DNA of 32,389 bases from an uncultured Pedosphaera sp. GTDB taxonomy: Bacteria; Verrucomicrobiota; Verrucomicrobiia; Limisphaerales; Pedosphaeraceae. Below are positions 32,290 through 32,389 of this stretch, piece by piece. The position numbers were made by a program, and so were the translations under genes. The stretch is taken from the NCBI GenBank assembly GCA_903930565.1, contig CAIYZC010000273.1, forward strand, positions 1 to 32,389, in the 5' to 3' direction. Under the pieces are notes generated by a model. It worked only from the letters and a program-made list of their open reading frames with translations. It ran no database searches and was not told the origin of the DNA. Within the stretch, counting starts at the first letter, position 1. Every line of letters begins with the position of its first letter.

Positions 32290-32389
32290 TTGAAATGTGC
32301 GATAAGTTGGAGCCCCTTGAAATCCATCAAGTTAGTTGATGGTTTTCGAGAGTTTTAATGCAATAATCAATAGTCGGGCTTAATCAGCC

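Larger units (their letters stand above)
32107..32389 (+). other. rRNA operon leader (5' external transcribed spacer), incomplete at window end
   Basis: From the predicted start to the window edge there is no coding sequence but a chain of structures expected in an rRNA leader. These are a C4/G4 hairpin with a T-run (32230-32257), a boxB-like hairpin (32258-32275), boxA (32277-32289) and a further hairpin CCATCAA-GTTAG-TTGATGG (32324-32342) in the boxC/processing position. The sequence becomes AT-rich toward the end. The mature 16S 5' sequence (…GAGTTTGAT…) is not reached, so 16S rRNA is inferred to start shortly after 32389. Confidence 0.7.

Noticed and set aside
31967-32330. Short minus-strand open frames across the rRNA leader
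   Set aside because: They overlap the promoter, boxB and boxA and encode no recognisable protein.

Overview
The window is a GC-rich, gene-dense chromosomal segment. It most likely comes from a Verrucomicrobiota bacterium of the Limisphaerales/Pedosphaera type. That placement is an inference from gene content and style: a secreted PA14/Ig/diheme-cytochrome fusion ending in a 'STDLVTW…FYRA' type tail, a Gld-like ABC cluster with DUF4340, a DUF2851 protein, a YHYH-domain protein, few Shine-Dalgarno sequences, and an rRNA leader with boxB and a 'TGCTCTTTGAAAA' boxA. No phage, insertion sequence, CRISPR array or tRNA was found.

Layout. Positions 1-2294 hold the 3' part of a large secreted diheme c-type cytochrome fusion. 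It converges on a small stand-alone cyclic-nucleotide-binding protein (2317-2682, minus). A short lipoprotein follows (2848-3189, plus). Positions 3201-12923 carry a tight minus-strand run read in the order HtrA-type protease, ABC ATPase, ABC permease, GldG-like protein, DUF4340 protein, AsmA-like giant. The last five are overlapping or nearly abutting and look translationally coupled. Divergent from htrA lies a DUF2851 protein (13018-14490). Then come a cardiolipin-synthase-like phospholipase D (minus) divergent from serS (plus), glgA and a 1072-residue secreted TPR protein. Next is a glucose/sorbosone dehydrogenase-like protein (minus) divergent from a YHYH protein with a Gly/Pro/Arg-rich tail. 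A plus-strand housekeeping stretch follows: ctpA-type protease, tsaD, gapA, and an ECF sigma factor with a putative membrane anti-sigma partner. The last gene is a DctA-type dicarboxylate symporter on the minus strand.

The final ~340 bases contain no protein gene. They hold a promoter and leader typical of a ribosomal RNA operon (AT-rich palindrome, -35/-10, hairpins, boxB, boxA). 16S rRNA should begin just beyond the window.

Most genes are ordinary housekeeping or envelope functions. The observations most worth following are: (1) a recurring promoter geometry with the -10 box ending exactly 6 nt before the start codon, implying leaderless mRNAs; (2) the conserved-looking HtrA/Gld-like ABC/AsmA envelope module, whose AsmA-like member has a ~37-40 residue 'TPWG' repeat; and (3) the rRNA leader, with a perfect palindrome at the UP-element position and a terminator-like hairpin ahead of boxB/boxA. 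I found no unambiguous new defence or mobile system. Function calls come from motif and family recognition by eye, without database searches.
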